23,751 nucleotides of DNA from positions 1 to 23,751 of the IMG/VR virus record IMGVR_UViG_3300036846_000572; one strand, 5' to 3'. Shown in pieces: positions 6,999 to 14,808 of this stretch. Origin of the DNA: a virus. Numbering within the stretch: position 1 is the first letter of the stretch; each line of letters begins with the position of its first letter. Position numbers and translations under genes: made by a program. The notes under the pieces are model-generated. The model searched no databases. It worked only from the letters and a program-made list of their open reading frames with translations, and had not been told where the DNA came from.

Positions 6999-7658
6999 AT
7001 GGTTGTAGTGACTCAGGGTGACATCGGGCCCGTCACCATCGGTGCTGATATCGAGCACGCGCTAATCGACACACTCAAAGCGTGGTTGCCGTCCTACCTG
7101 CGAGAGTGCGAGCGTAAGCGGGACATGCCGGTTGGTGCTATCCCGACACCCCGCGGTTGGCTAATCACCGGACGTGATCTTGCCAAGTACACCAGTGACC
7201 AACTGCCGTGTGTGATCGTCATGTCGACTGGCATTGTCGTCAAGCCACTGGCGCAGGGTTACCCGGGCTCGATGATGTGTGTGTGGCACGTGGACGTGGG
7301 CACGATCTGGAATGCCGCATGGGGTGACCTCTCGCGGGAGCATGCGCAACTGTACGTGCGAGCGATGGCACTGACACTGCTTCAACGTCCACTCGAAGAT
7401 CTGGCCGGCGTCGTGGACTTCATGGGTGAGCGCTATGACGAGATCGACTTTGCAGACACCCGTACCTATTCGGCCGCGGTGGGGCAGTTCACTGTCGAGG
7501 TCGAGGACGTGCTGTGGCGCGCAGGCGGGCCCCCACCCTATGTCACCCCGGGTGACCCCGATATCCCGTGGGGCCCGTGGACACCAGTGCAGGAGACGGG
7601 TGTCACGATCGACAAGGTACCCATCACAGACTCTCTCACACCAACGGAGGATCAATGA
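6999..7658 (+). CDS. Probable tail terminator protein
   Basis: 219 residues. ATG 6999 directly follows palindrome site 3, and GTG 7008 in the same frame is an alternative. The protein has the mixed alpha/beta look of gpU-type tail terminators: a helical start (IEHALIDTLKAWLPSYLRECER), a central strand region (QLPCVIVMSTGIVVKPLAQ, VWHVDVGTIWNA), a helix (REHAQLYVRAMALTLLQRPL) and a strand (AVGQFTVEVEDVLWRAGG), with a Pro-rich tail. Its position between the gpS-like gene and the sheath gene is the usual place for the ring that stops tail polymerisation. No unique motif proves it. Its stop overlaps the sheath start (ATGA). Confidence 0.55.
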   Translation: MVVVTQGDIGPVTIGADIEHALIDTLKAWLPSYLRECERKRDMPVGAIPTPRGWLITGRDLAKYTSDQLPCVIVMSTGIVVKPLAQGYPGSMMCVWHVDVGTIWNAAWGDLSREHAQLYVRAMALTLLQRPLEDLAGVVDFMGERYDEIDFADTRTYSAAVGQFTVEVEDVLWRAGGPPPYVTPGDPDIPWGPWTPVQETGVTIDKVPITDSLTPTEDQ

Positions 7659-9196
7659 GTAGACCCGGCGTGGAGGTCACATCCTCCACTAGCGCACCCC
7701 CGGTCGGGGTGCCGACTGACACAAGTGTGTACTTCTGTGTCGGTGAGGCAACGATGGGCCCGGATGACGAGCCCACCATGTGCACATCGTTTGAGATCTT
7801 CACCAGTAAGTACGGCGCTCGCCTAGCGAAAGCGCCAAACGCTTGGGATGGTATGGACGCTTACTTCCACAATGGCGGCACGGTGGCGTATTTCATGCGC
7901 ATGGTGGACGGTGGCATGGAGGCCACCGGTGACATATCCACGATCACGGGCTCGCCCGATACGGGGCGAGTGGCATATCCCGGTGCGTACGGTGACACGG
8001 TGACGCTCGATGTCGTCAGCACCCCGGGCCTAATGGCAGTCGAGGAGAGTGGCCGGCGCAAGAAAAAGCCAAGCAGGCCCGAGGTCGGCCGGTCATCGTT
8101 CCTGACTTACGATGTCACTCCGGCCGCTGCCGGTGGACTCATGGCGACCGTGAAGCTCGGCACTGCGATTGTGGCTACCTCACTGCCGTTCACCAGTAAC
8201 GCTGAATTGCAGGCATGGTGCAACGCGGGCTCGTGGGTGCGGATCGACACGCTCACCGATGACACCGCGCCGGCCAACGTGGGCTCGGTCACCTTCACCG
8301 GTGGCAGTGACGGTGTCGTGCCGTGTGCGGACGTGCATGCGCTTGAGGATGCGCTCGACGCGCTACCGAAGGAACTAGGGCCCGGGCAATTGAACGCACC
8401 GGGTAAGTTCGACGTGGACTTTCACGGTGTGGTTCTGGCGCGAGCCGCGCTTACCAATCGTGACGCTTTTCTTGACGGTGCACCGAACGATGACAAGACG
8501 GGGCTCGAAAGCAGGGCGGCGGCACTGCGCGGTGCACAGGAGGATCGCTACGGTGCGCTGTGGGGCCCGTGGGCGGTCATCCCGGGTGTCGCCCCCGGTA
8601 CCACCCGGCAAGTGCCGTGGAGTCCGATACAAGCCGCCCTGTGCGCTCGTGTGGACAGGCAGGGTAACCCGAACCAAGCCGCGGCCGGCGCGTGGGGTCA
8701 GGCTGTGTGGTGTGACTCACTGGTGACCACCTTCAGTGAGGCCGACTGTGAGGAGTTGCTCTATGCCGGCGTGAACACTGCGCGCAGTATCTACGGGACA
8801 ATTCAGGCATATGCCTTCCGCACACTAGTCGATCCGGCCGGCCCGCGGAGTGACTGGCGCGAATTGAACCATGCACGGTTGAATATGGCGATGGTCGCTG
8901 ACTGTGACAAAGCTGGGCAAAGCTCGGTGTTCGCACAGCTTGACGGTCGGGGTCACACGCTCGCCGCGTACGGTGGCGCGATGGGTGCCGTGTGTCTCAG
9001 TTACTTCCAAGTGGACGCACTGTACGGTGACGACGCCACCGAGGCATTCGTGGTCAACGTGGGGCCGGCAGTCAATCCACCCGAGCAGTTGGCGGATGGT
9101 GTCATGCGCGCGGTTCTCTCGGTGCGGATGTCACCACACGCCGAGCTGGTGAAGATAGAGATTGTCAAGAATCCAATCACAGTGCCGTTGGTGTAG
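7655..9196 (+). CDS. Contractile tail sheath protein
   Basis: This forms the outer sheath that contracts to drive the tube through the cell envelope. It is 513 residues from ATG 7655, with GGAGG at 7646-7650 as ribosome binding site and ATGA overlap with the previous gene. The N terminus (RPGVEVTSSTSAPPVGVPTD) resembles the sheath handshake strand followed by the FCVGEATMGPDD region. The C-terminal third (SDWRELNHARLNMAMV, then VVNVGPAVNPPEQLADGV and ELVKIEIVKNPITVPLV) matches the conserved sheath core domain. A continuous frame upstream back to 7568 lies inside the previous gene and is not used. This gene shows that the virion is a myovirus. Confidence 0.9.
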   Translation: MSRPGVEVTSSTSAPPVGVPTDTSVYFCVGEATMGPDDEPTMCTSFEIFTSKYGARLAKAPNAWDGMDAYFHNGGTVAYFMRMVDGGMEATGDISTITGSPDTGRVAYPGAYGDTVTLDVVSTPGLMAVEESGRRKKKPSRPEVGRSSFLTYDVTPAAAGGLMATVKLGTAIVATSLPFTSNAELQAWCNAGSWVRIDTLTDDTAPANVGSVTFTGGSDGVVPCADVHALEDALDALPKELGPGQLNAPGKFDVDFHGVVLARAALTNRDAFLDGAPNDDKTGLESRAAALRGAQEDRYGALWGPWAVIPGVAPGTTRQVPWSPIQAALCARVDRQGNPNQAAAGAWGQAVWCDSLVTTFSEADCEELLYAGVNTARSIYGTIQAYAFRTLVDPAGPRSDWRELNHARLNMAMVADCDKAGQSSVFAQLDGRGHTLAAYGGAMGAVCLSYFQVDALYGDDATEAFVVNVGPAVNPPEQLADGVMRAVLSVRMSPHAELVKIEIVKNPITVPLV

Positions 9197-9205
9197 GAGG
9201 CCGAC

Positions 9206-9619
9206 ATGTCACGCGCAGATCAATACAATGTCACGGTCACCGTCGAAGGGCTCGGGGCCCTCGGCACCTTCGACACCTTCAAGGGTGGCGAGGTCGACAG
9301 TGACGAGCAGAAGTACCGGCCCGGTGGGATGGCCGATCCGGTGTCACTCGGTGGTGCCGTCACAATGGGCAACGTCGTGGTGTCGCGTAACTACAAGCTA
9401 GATCGCGATCATGCGTTCATTCATACGCTGATGTCACTTGCCGGCCGAGCGAATATCAATGTGTGCAAGCAACCGCTCGATCTAAACAAGGTGCCATACG
9501 GACGACCCTTGCTTTACAGTGGCAAGATCAAAACAGTAAAGCCACCCGACCATGACTCGTCGGCGAGCGATCCGTCCATGCTCGAAATTGAGTTTGTGCC
9601 TGTCGGCACCGTGGGTTAG
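9206..9619 (+). CDS. Tail tube protein
   Basis: 137 residues. AGGAGG at 9195-9200 lies five bases before ATG 9206. The size, the beta-rich pattern (YNVTVTVEGLGALGTFDTFKGGEVDSD; AVTMGNVVVSRNYKLDRD; LEIEFVPVGTVG) and the place right after the sheath fit the inner tube of contractile tails, the hexameric ring that forms the DNA channel. The KGGEVDSDEQKYRPGG loop resembles tube proteins of other actinobacterial myophages. Confidence 0.86.
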   Translation: MSRADQYNVTVTVEGLGALGTFDTFKGGEVDSDEQKYRPGGMADPVSLGGAVTMGNVVVSRNYKLDRDHAFIHTLMSLAGRANINVCKQPLDLNKVPYGRPLLYSGKIKTVKPPDHDSSASDPSMLEIEFVPVGTVG

Positions 9620-9621
9620 AC

Positions 9622-10230
9622 ATGTCACTGGACGATCCCGTGGCCGGCCTCGCACAAGCTGCGATTGACGCCGGCATCGCCCCCGACCCTTCCAATGGAC
9701 ATGTGAGTGACAGTGAGCCCGAGGATGCCGCGGCCGGCTCGGTGCTCGGGGTGTTGCGCGACCGCGCCGCCTACCTGCGTGCACAGCAGTCGACCGACCT
9801 CGACATCCCGGGGTATGACGGGTTACTCGTTGGCCGATATAGGGCAGTGTCACTCGGCCGTATCTTCTCAAAGCAGACTGACGGTAGTACCCCGATCAAT
9901 CCCAACTGGACACTAGCCGCCGACACCCTCGCGACGGCACTGATTGAACTGTTCATGCGAGACTCACCTGACGGGCCCGAGCTTCACCCACTGTTCAAAG
10001 ACATACCCGCAAAGTTCGATGACGATCTGGTGGAGGCACTGAACCTCTACCCCGACGCGCGCACCGCTCGTGCCGTGTTGGTGGCACTGTGTGGCGGTGG
10101 GCCGCTAGGAGAGACCCGAGTGTGGGCTCACTATATGGCGTATCAGGGGTGGCTACTGGCCGGCGTCGAGGGTGAGAGTGCCGAGCAGGGGGTTGTGGCC
10201 GCTGCCGTGGGGGAATCGACACCGACATAA
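9622..10230 (+). CDS. Tail assembly chaperone, unshifted product (gpG-like)
   Basis: 202 residues starting three bases after the tube stop. Tail assembly chaperones coat the tape measure protein during tube growth and lie just before its gene. The protein is helical and acidic, with an N-terminal disordered part (PSNGHVSDSEPEDAAAG) and a core (TLAADTLATALIELFMRD, DLVEALNLYPDARTARAVLVAL). It carries no catalytic motif. A second reading frame opens at its 3' end and continues to just before the tape measure gene, the classic arrangement for a programmed -1 frameshift. The slippery candidate is G GGG GAA at 10209-10215. Confidence 0.8.
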   Translation: MSLDDPVAGLAQAAIDAGIAPDPSNGHVSDSEPEDAAAGSVLGVLRDRAAYLRAQQSTDLDIPGYDGLLVGRYRAVSLGRIFSKQTDGSTPINPNWTLAADTLATALIELFMRDSPDGPELHPLFKDIPAKFDDDLVEALNLYPDARTARAVLVALCGGGPLGETRVWAHYMAYQGWLLAGVEGESAEQGVVAAAVGESTPT

Positions 10231-10418
10231 TTGACACTCTCGCCGTGGCGTCTATCTGTGGTGTACCGACTGACAGACTCCTCCGCGGCGATGCCCTAGA
10301 GCGCGAGCTATGGGCACGTGTCACCCGGCGCGCAGGGGATCTCACCGTGCAACTGATAAAGGCCCAAGCTATCCACAATGCAAACGCCGTAGCCAATCTG
10401 TTCAAACGGCGCGGGTGA
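10212..10418 (+). CDS. Frameshift extension of the tail assembly chaperone (gpT-like part)
   Basis: This frame is -1 relative to the upstream chaperone. It is open from 10176 to TGA 10416-10418 with no ATG or well-placed GTG start at its beginning. It encodes a clearly protein-like sequence: IIDTLAVASICGVPTDRLLR, then GDALERELWARVTRRAGDL and QAIHNANAVANLFKRRG. Slippage on G GGG GAA (10209-10215) re-pairs GGG exactly and moves the next tRNA from GAA to GGA with only a G-U wobble. The fused product would be 197 + 68 = 265 residues. A second G run at 10188-10192 is possible but re-pairs less well. The tape measure ATG follows after one base. Confidence 0.75.
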   Translation, partial: GIDTDIIDTLAVASICGVPTDRLLRGDALERELWARVTRRAGDLTVQLIKAQAIHNANAVANLFKRRG

Positions 10419-10419
10419 C

Positions 10420-11997
10420 ATGGCCGAGCAGAATCTAGACATTGTCGTCAGGGTCCGCGGTGGGCAGGTAGCGTCATCGGAGATCAAGGGTGTCGGTAGT
10501 GCGGTACAGGGTGTCGGTACACAGACTGAGACGGTCAATAGCAAAACCTCGGCGCTGACCCAAACACTCAAGGGTATGGCTACCGCGGCTGTGGCGTATA
10601 AGGGCTTTGCCTATATCAAGGATGCAATCAAAGAGACAGCGGATCTCACCAAGCAAACAGCCGGCTTGTCGAGGATCACGGGCCTTGACACTCAGACCTC
10701 GGCCGGGTGGGTGGAGCTAGCGAAGGAACGGGGAATACAGTCAAAGCAACTGAACCAAGGCTTTATTTCTCTCAATAAGAACATCACCGCGGCACAGGGT
10801 GGCAGTAAGAGTGCACGTGAGGCGTTCTATGCACTGGGCCTCAGTTCGGACGATCTCGCCAAAGCGGATGCGACAACGCGAATGAGCATGCTCGCCGATG
10901 CATTCAAAGCGACTACCGATCCGATACAGAAAGCGGCACTCGCACAAAAGCTGTTCGGTCGACAGGCACAGTCAATGTTGCCGGTTCTCGATCAAGGTGG
11001 TAAGGCACTCACCGATCAAACTACGAAGCTCGGTAAGCAAACCGGTCTCACCGGTGACGCTGCCAAGTCTTCGATGGAGTTTGTCAAGATGCAGCGCGAG
11101 TGGGGAGCCACGACGATGCAGTTGAAAGTGGCAGTGGGCACCGCACTCATGCCGGTGCTCGTGACACTGGCGCAGGCAATCACCCCGCTCGTCCAGGGCT
11201 TCGCCAATGCGATGACACACTCGGGTGCATTCCGGTTTGCCGTGATCTCACTCACCGCGGCGCTCGTCACCTTCGTGGCGGTGCTGTTCGTGGCGAGTGC
11301 CTCATTCGCATGGATACCCGCGCTGATTGCCGGCATCGGTATTGCACTCGTCATGCTGTATACGAAGTGTGCGTGGTTCCGAGATTCGGTGAATGCAGTG
11401 GCGGCGGCTGCGGTCGCTGCGTTCAATTGGATAAAGAACGCGGCCATAGCGATCTTCAATTGGGTAAAGGCCAACTGGCCGTTACTACTGGCAATCCTCG
11501 GGGGCCCGTTCGGCGCGGCGGCGGCAGTGATACTGACTCACCTGAATAACATCAAGAGTGCGGCACAGTCAGTGTGGAACTTCTTGAAGGGGCTCGGATC
11601 GTTCATCGCTGGTGCCTTCGCTGGCGCATGGAATACCGCGGCCGGCGCGGTGCGCGCTGTCGTCAGTGCGATCCAGGCTGTCGTTGACACTGCTAAGAGC
11701 ATTGCGTCACTGCCGAGTAAGGCACTCAGTCTGATTGGTAACGTGCCGGGTGCGAGTGCGGTTGGCTTGCAGGGTGGCGGCACGATTACCTCGGCCGGCG
11801 TTGCCGTGGTCGGCGAGGCGGGGCCCGAGCTGGTGCACTTGCCGGCCGGCGCACAGGTGATACCCAACCATGCGATCGGTGCCTCTTACGGTGGCGGTAG
11901 CGGCGGCGGGCGTGTGGTCGTGCCGGTGTACCTCGACACTCGGCAGATTGCACTAGCGTATGGTGACTTCACCGCAGATCAGCAGGCAGCGCGATGA
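10420..11997 (+). CDS. Tail tape measure protein
   Basis: 525 residues. The tape measure sets tail length and is carried in the tube. At about 0.15 nm per residue it predicts a tail near 80 nm, which is short for a myovirus. N-terminal coiled and helical parts (residues 1-260) are followed by hydrophobic segments at about 271-315 (FAVISLTAALVTFVAVLFV; IPALIAGIGIALVML). Then come Trp-rich amphipathic repeats (FNWIKNAAIAIFNWVKANW) and a C-terminal motif frequent in tape measures (GVAVVGEAGPELVHLPAGAQ, followed by VIPNHA). It starts one base after the chaperone extension and its stop overlaps the next gene as ATGA. Confidence 0.92.
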   Translation: MAEQNLDIVVRVRGGQVASSEIKGVGSAVQGVGTQTETVNSKTSALTQTLKGMATAAVAYKGFAYIKDAIKETADLTKQTAGLSRITGLDTQTSAGWVELAKERGIQSKQLNQGFISLNKNITAAQGGSKSAREAFYALGLSSDDLAKADATTRMSMLADAFKATTDPIQKAALAQKLFGRQAQSMLPVLDQGGKALTDQTTKLGKQTGLTGDAAKSSMEFVKMQREWGATTMQLKVAVGTALMPVLVTLAQAITPLVQGFANAMTHSGAFRFAVISLTAALVTFVAVLFVASASFAWIPALIAGIGIALVMLYTKCAWFRDSVNAVAAAAVAAFNWIKNAAIAIFNWVKANWPLLLAILGGPFGAAAAVILTHLNNIKSAAQSVWNFLKGLGSFIAGAFAGAWNTAAGAVRAVVSAIQAVVDTAKSIASLPSKALSLIGNVPGASAVGLQGGGTITSAGVAVVGEAGPELVHLPAGAQVIPNHAIGASYGGGSGGGRVVVPVYLDTRQIALAYGDFTADQQAAR

Positions 11998-12740
11998 GGG
12001 GCGGGATCTCGCGTGACGCGGCGGCGAAGGAGATATATCCCAAGGAGAAGGTTCCCTATCCACTAATCGGTGGCACGTGGGTGCACTCCGGTTGGTTGAC
12101 TGGCGGCAAATATGTCACCATTCAAGCGTGGTCGGTGCAGCTAAAGGTCACCGGCATCCTCGGGCCCGAGGGGATGAAGATCACTAGTGGGTACGGTGAG
12201 TGGGAAGAGGTACGCATCCCGCGCGGTGACCCGTACAGTCAGTGGAAGGGCCGGCCACTGTTCACCGCCACCCTCGATATCATCCTCGATGGGTGGGGTG
12301 CAAACCCGCGGAGTATCGAGACGGGGTGCAAGAACCTTGACACACTTGGTCAGCGGATACCCGGCATGGTGTCACCCACCAACGTACGGATATGGGGCCC
12401 GGTGCCGAAGGCCGGCTTGTCGTGGGTCATCACCTCGATTGATTACAACGATGTCATACGTGACCCACGCTCGGGTGTGAGGTTCCGCCAACAGTGTCTA
12501 GTGCACCTGTTGGAGTACCGCGCCGAGGAGACGGTGGCGGCGATGCCGCGGGCGAAGGCCACCCCGAAGCCGCCACAGAAGTACAAAGTCAAGAAGGGTG
12601 ACACACTCAAGTCGATTGCCGCGAAGCTACTCGGTAACTCAAACAAGTGGCAGCTAATCGAGAAGAAGAACAAAGGGCTCCGGGGGTTCCAGATACCGAA
12701 GTCCTTTATCGGTAAGACAATCCTAGTGCCTCCGAAGTGA
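11994..12740 (+). CDS. Baseplate protein with C-terminal LysM domain
   Basis: 248 residues from ATG 11994. The first 185 residues are beta-rich and resemble XkdP/gp53-type proteins that connect the tube to the baseplate. The last 55 residues are a LysM fold (YKVKKGDTLKSIAAKLLGNS, WQLIEKKNKG, then FIGKTILVPPK). In baseplates LysM domains usually bind structural partners rather than peptidoglycan. A Pro/Lys linker (KATPKPPQK) joins the two parts. The gene lies between tape measure and hub, the usual place in contractile tails. Confidence 0.85.
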   Translation: MRGGISRDAAAKEIYPKEKVPYPLIGGTWVHSGWLTGGKYVTIQAWSVQLKVTGILGPEGMKITSGYGEWEEVRIPRGDPYSQWKGRPLFTATLDIILDGWGANPRSIETGCKNLDTLGQRIPGMVSPTNVRIWGPVPKAGLSWVITSIDYNDVIRDPRSGVRFRQQCLVHLLEYRAEETVAAMPRAKATPKPPQKYKVKKGDTLKSIAAKLLGNSNKWQLIEKKNKGLRGFQIPKSFIGKTILVPPK

Positions 12741-12741
12741 C

Positions 12742-13302
12742 ATGGCAGTAGCGAAGCCCAAGCCGAAGGCGAAGACACCGATCAAGGTAAAGGTTCCAGT
12801 CCTGTCACCCGTGCGACCTCCGCGGGTCGACCTCGATGTTGCCAACCTCATACTCAAGGGCCCGAAGCAAGCCGGCAAGCAACTATCCACTGTCATTACT
12901 CGAGCGATCACCACCGGGCAGATCGAGAATACGATTGAGGGCGCGTCGACACTCACCCTGTCTGTCACCGATTGGGCCGGGGCCCTGATGCGCTCACAGA
13001 TGTTGAAGGGTGAGGTACAGCTTGAGTTTGACGGTGAGACGTTCGTGCTCACGAAGGTCGCGCGACAGAGCACGGTGATGACACTTACCTTCGAGGATCG
13101 CGCGGTGAACCTGCTTCGTAGTTACACCAAAGCGAAGAAAGCGGATCGTGCAAGCACGACGCGCGCACAGTTCATCCGCTCGATGGTGCAGGAGGTCAAG
13201 GAGGCAGTGATCCCGTTTCAGTGTCCGGAGCTAAACGTGAAGGAACCGATCGGAAAGCCGAAGGCACTACGAGCTAGGACACAGCGCGAGTGGCTTCACT
13301 GA
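12742..13302 (+). CDS. Baseplate hub, N-terminal part (gpD/XkdQ-like)
   Basis: 186 residues. A Lys/Pro-rich lead (residues 1-30) precedes a beta domain. The latter matches the start of XkdQ/gpD-type hub proteins: an IEGASTLTLSVTDW segment, then EFDGETFVLTKVARQSTVMT and TFEDRAVNLLRSY. The following RAQFIRSMVQEVKEAVIPFQ and CPELNVKEPIG pattern is seen in actinophage hub proteins directly before a lytic domain. Here the frame stops at 13300-13302, 13 bases into the next gene, which continues with that lytic domain. The gene therefore looks like the first half of a hub that is one protein in relatives. Confidence 0.7.
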   Translation: MAVAKPKPKAKTPIKVKVPVLSPVRPPRVDLDVANLILKGPKQAGKQLSTVITRAITTGQIENTIEGASTLTLSVTDWAGALMRSQMLKGEVQLEFDGETFVLTKVARQSTVMTLTFEDRAVNLLRSYTKAKKADRASTTRAQFIRSMVQEVKEAVIPFQCPELNVKEPIGKPKALRARTQREWLH

Positions 13303-14657
13303 CAGTCAAGGGTGCCGCGGCCTCGGCCGAGCAGACGCAGAACATTGTCCTCATGGTGAAGATCGGCACTCAGATGGGTGCCAACCGTTCACAGCTTGCC
13401 GGCGCGCTCGCGACGATGATGCAGGAGAGTAACTGCATAAACATGAAGGGTGGCGACAGGGACAGTGCCGGCCTCTACCAACAGCGGCCGAGCATGATTA
13501 GTTGGGGCACTTATGCACAGGTGACCGATCCCGACCACGCCATTCGCGCGTTCATGACACCGTACCTGAATTACTGTAAGCAGGGGCTCGCGCCGATCGC
13601 GGCGAGTCATAAGGTGCAGCGCTCGGCTTATCCCACCGCGCCGGCCAAGTGGTACGACGAGTCGTGGAAGGACATCGGTGTAGTCAGTGGCAATAAGGAC
13701 TTCACCGATGTAACTGTCGGCTCCACCGGTGCACCCGGCACCAGTGTCGAGGTAGTGCGCAATCTCCCGTATGAGTTCTCTCGCGGGTCACCCAACAATC
13801 CAAACGAGAACTCCTGGGATTGCATGGGCCGGCTTGCCGACGAGGTGAAGTGGAGACGTTTCGTCAGGGCCGGGGCGTTGTGGTTTGTCAGTGACGATTG
13901 GCTTGCGAAGCAACCCGTACGCTTCACCTTCGCTGAGGGCGTGCGCGGTGTAATCGCTATCGCATGGTCTGCGGATAGCCGGCGCAATTCGGCCGAGGCC
14001 ACCGTCACGGCACTGGCGAATCGGTGGAGCGTCCTACCGGGTGACGTGGTCAAGGTACAGGGTCAGGGTCAGGGTGACGGGAACTGGCTTGTGAAGTCCA
14101 CCCGGCGCTCACTGTCGGACTCCACCACCGAGATCACACTCACACGGCCGGCACCGAAGCTACCCGAGCCCGCGCCACAGACGACGACGACGACTGTCAA
14201 TGTCGCGGGCGGGACAGTACCGACACTGTCGGGTTACAACGTGGCTAATGCTTCAACTGTCACCGCCAAGTGCTACGCGCTTGCACAACAGATGAGTGAC
14301 CGCAATATCCCGTACTCGAAGGGGTATAGATATTTGAAGCCCAACCCACCCTCGGACGATTGCTCGGGCTCGGTCGCATGGGTGTTGTTCTATGCCGGCA
14401 TTCTTCCGGGTTATCAGGAGGGTCAGTGGGCCCCACTGTTCGGCGCTCCGGGTGGGTACTACTGGGGGCAGGCCGGCGAGGGTAAGTTCATGACACTGTG
14501 GTGGAATATGGAGCACGTGTGGCTACAGTGGAAGGGGCTCGGGCCCATGTGGCGGTTCGACACATCGGGGCACGGTGACGGGCCCTCCGGGCCGCACCAA
14601 CGCAAGACCGCGCGGTCTACATCAGGGTTCAATCCGCGGCACTGGCCTAACAACTGA
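13290..14657 (+). CDS. Baseplate hub, C-terminal part with transglycosylase and NlpC/P60-like domains
   Basis: 455 residues from GTG 13290, with AGGA at 13276-13279 as a possible ribosome binding site. Residues 12-125 resemble a soluble lytic transglycosylase domain (ALATMMQESNC with E46 as likely acid; GGDRDSAGLYQQRPSMISWG). Residues 155-290 resume the hub fold (ENSWDCMGRLADEVKWRRFV; SVLPGDVVKVQGQGQ). After a Thr/Pro linker, residues 316-455 look like an NlpC/P60 cysteine peptidase (SDDCSGSVAW with C358, EHVWLQ with H409, final GFNPRHWP). The protein would cut glycan strands and peptide stems during injection. The frame is -1 to the upstream half, but no slippery heptamer lies in the overlap, so separate translation is more likely. 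Confidence 0.82.
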   Translation: MASLTVKGAAASAEQTQNIVLMVKIGTQMGANRSQLAGALATMMQESNCINMKGGDRDSAGLYQQRPSMISWGTYAQVTDPDHAIRAFMTPYLNYCKQGLAPIAASHKVQRSAYPTAPAKWYDESWKDIGVVSGNKDFTDVTVGSTGAPGTSVEVVRNLPYEFSRGSPNNPNENSWDCMGRLADEVKWRRFVRAGALWFVSDDWLAKQPVRFTFAEGVRGVIAIAWSADSRRNSAEATVTALANRWSVLPGDVVKVQGQGQGDGNWLVKSTRRSLSDSTTEITLTRPAPKLPEPAPQTTTTTVNVAGGTVPTLSGYNVANASTVTAKCYALAQQMSDRNIPYSKGYRYLKPNPPSDDCSGSVAWVLFYAGILPGYQEGQWAPLFGAPGGYYWGQAGEGKFMTLWWNMEHVWLQWKGLGPMWRFDTSGHGDGPSGPHQRKTARSTSGFNPRHWPNN

Positions 14658-14675
14658 TGAGATCGGCGCTGAGCG

Positions 14676-14775
14676 ATCCTAAGCCCGTCTCCCGGCTCGC
14701 AGGGCCCGCGGGTAGGATGCCGCATCCTAGGGGCTCGGATGGCCTTAGACGGGCTCCTGTGAGGTCTGAGGGCCC
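14676..14775 (+). repeat. Intergenic element B (A/B/C family)
   Basis: This lies between the hub and fibre genes. It contains ATCCTAAGCCC near its start (also in C at 22654-22664) and AGCCCGTCT at 14682-14690, whose exact reverse complement AGACGGGCT is at 14747-14755. The 44 bases 14732-14775 align without gaps to 22711-22754 in element C, with 34 identities by hand. An inner hairpin TAGGATG-CCG-CATCCTA occupies 14713-14729. A 53-codon frame crosses the element but is not thought to be coding. The fibre gene starts 33 bases later. Confidence 0.65.
14713..14729 (+). terminator. Hairpin inside element B
   Basis: Perfect 7-bp stem TAGGATG / CATCCTA with loop CCG, 56 bases after the hub stop codon and nested in the 9-bp inverted repeat of element B. 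No U-tract follows. It may end or process the head-tail transcript. Confidence 0.4.
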
Positions 14776-14808
14776 TCCTAGCGGGGATCGTCCGGGGAGG
14801 ATGCGCCG

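Noticed and set aside
13278-13302. Programmed -1 frameshift joining the two hub genes
   Set aside because: The two frames overlap in the right sense, but no slippery heptamer lies in the overlap, and GTG 13290 has a plausible ribosome binding site.
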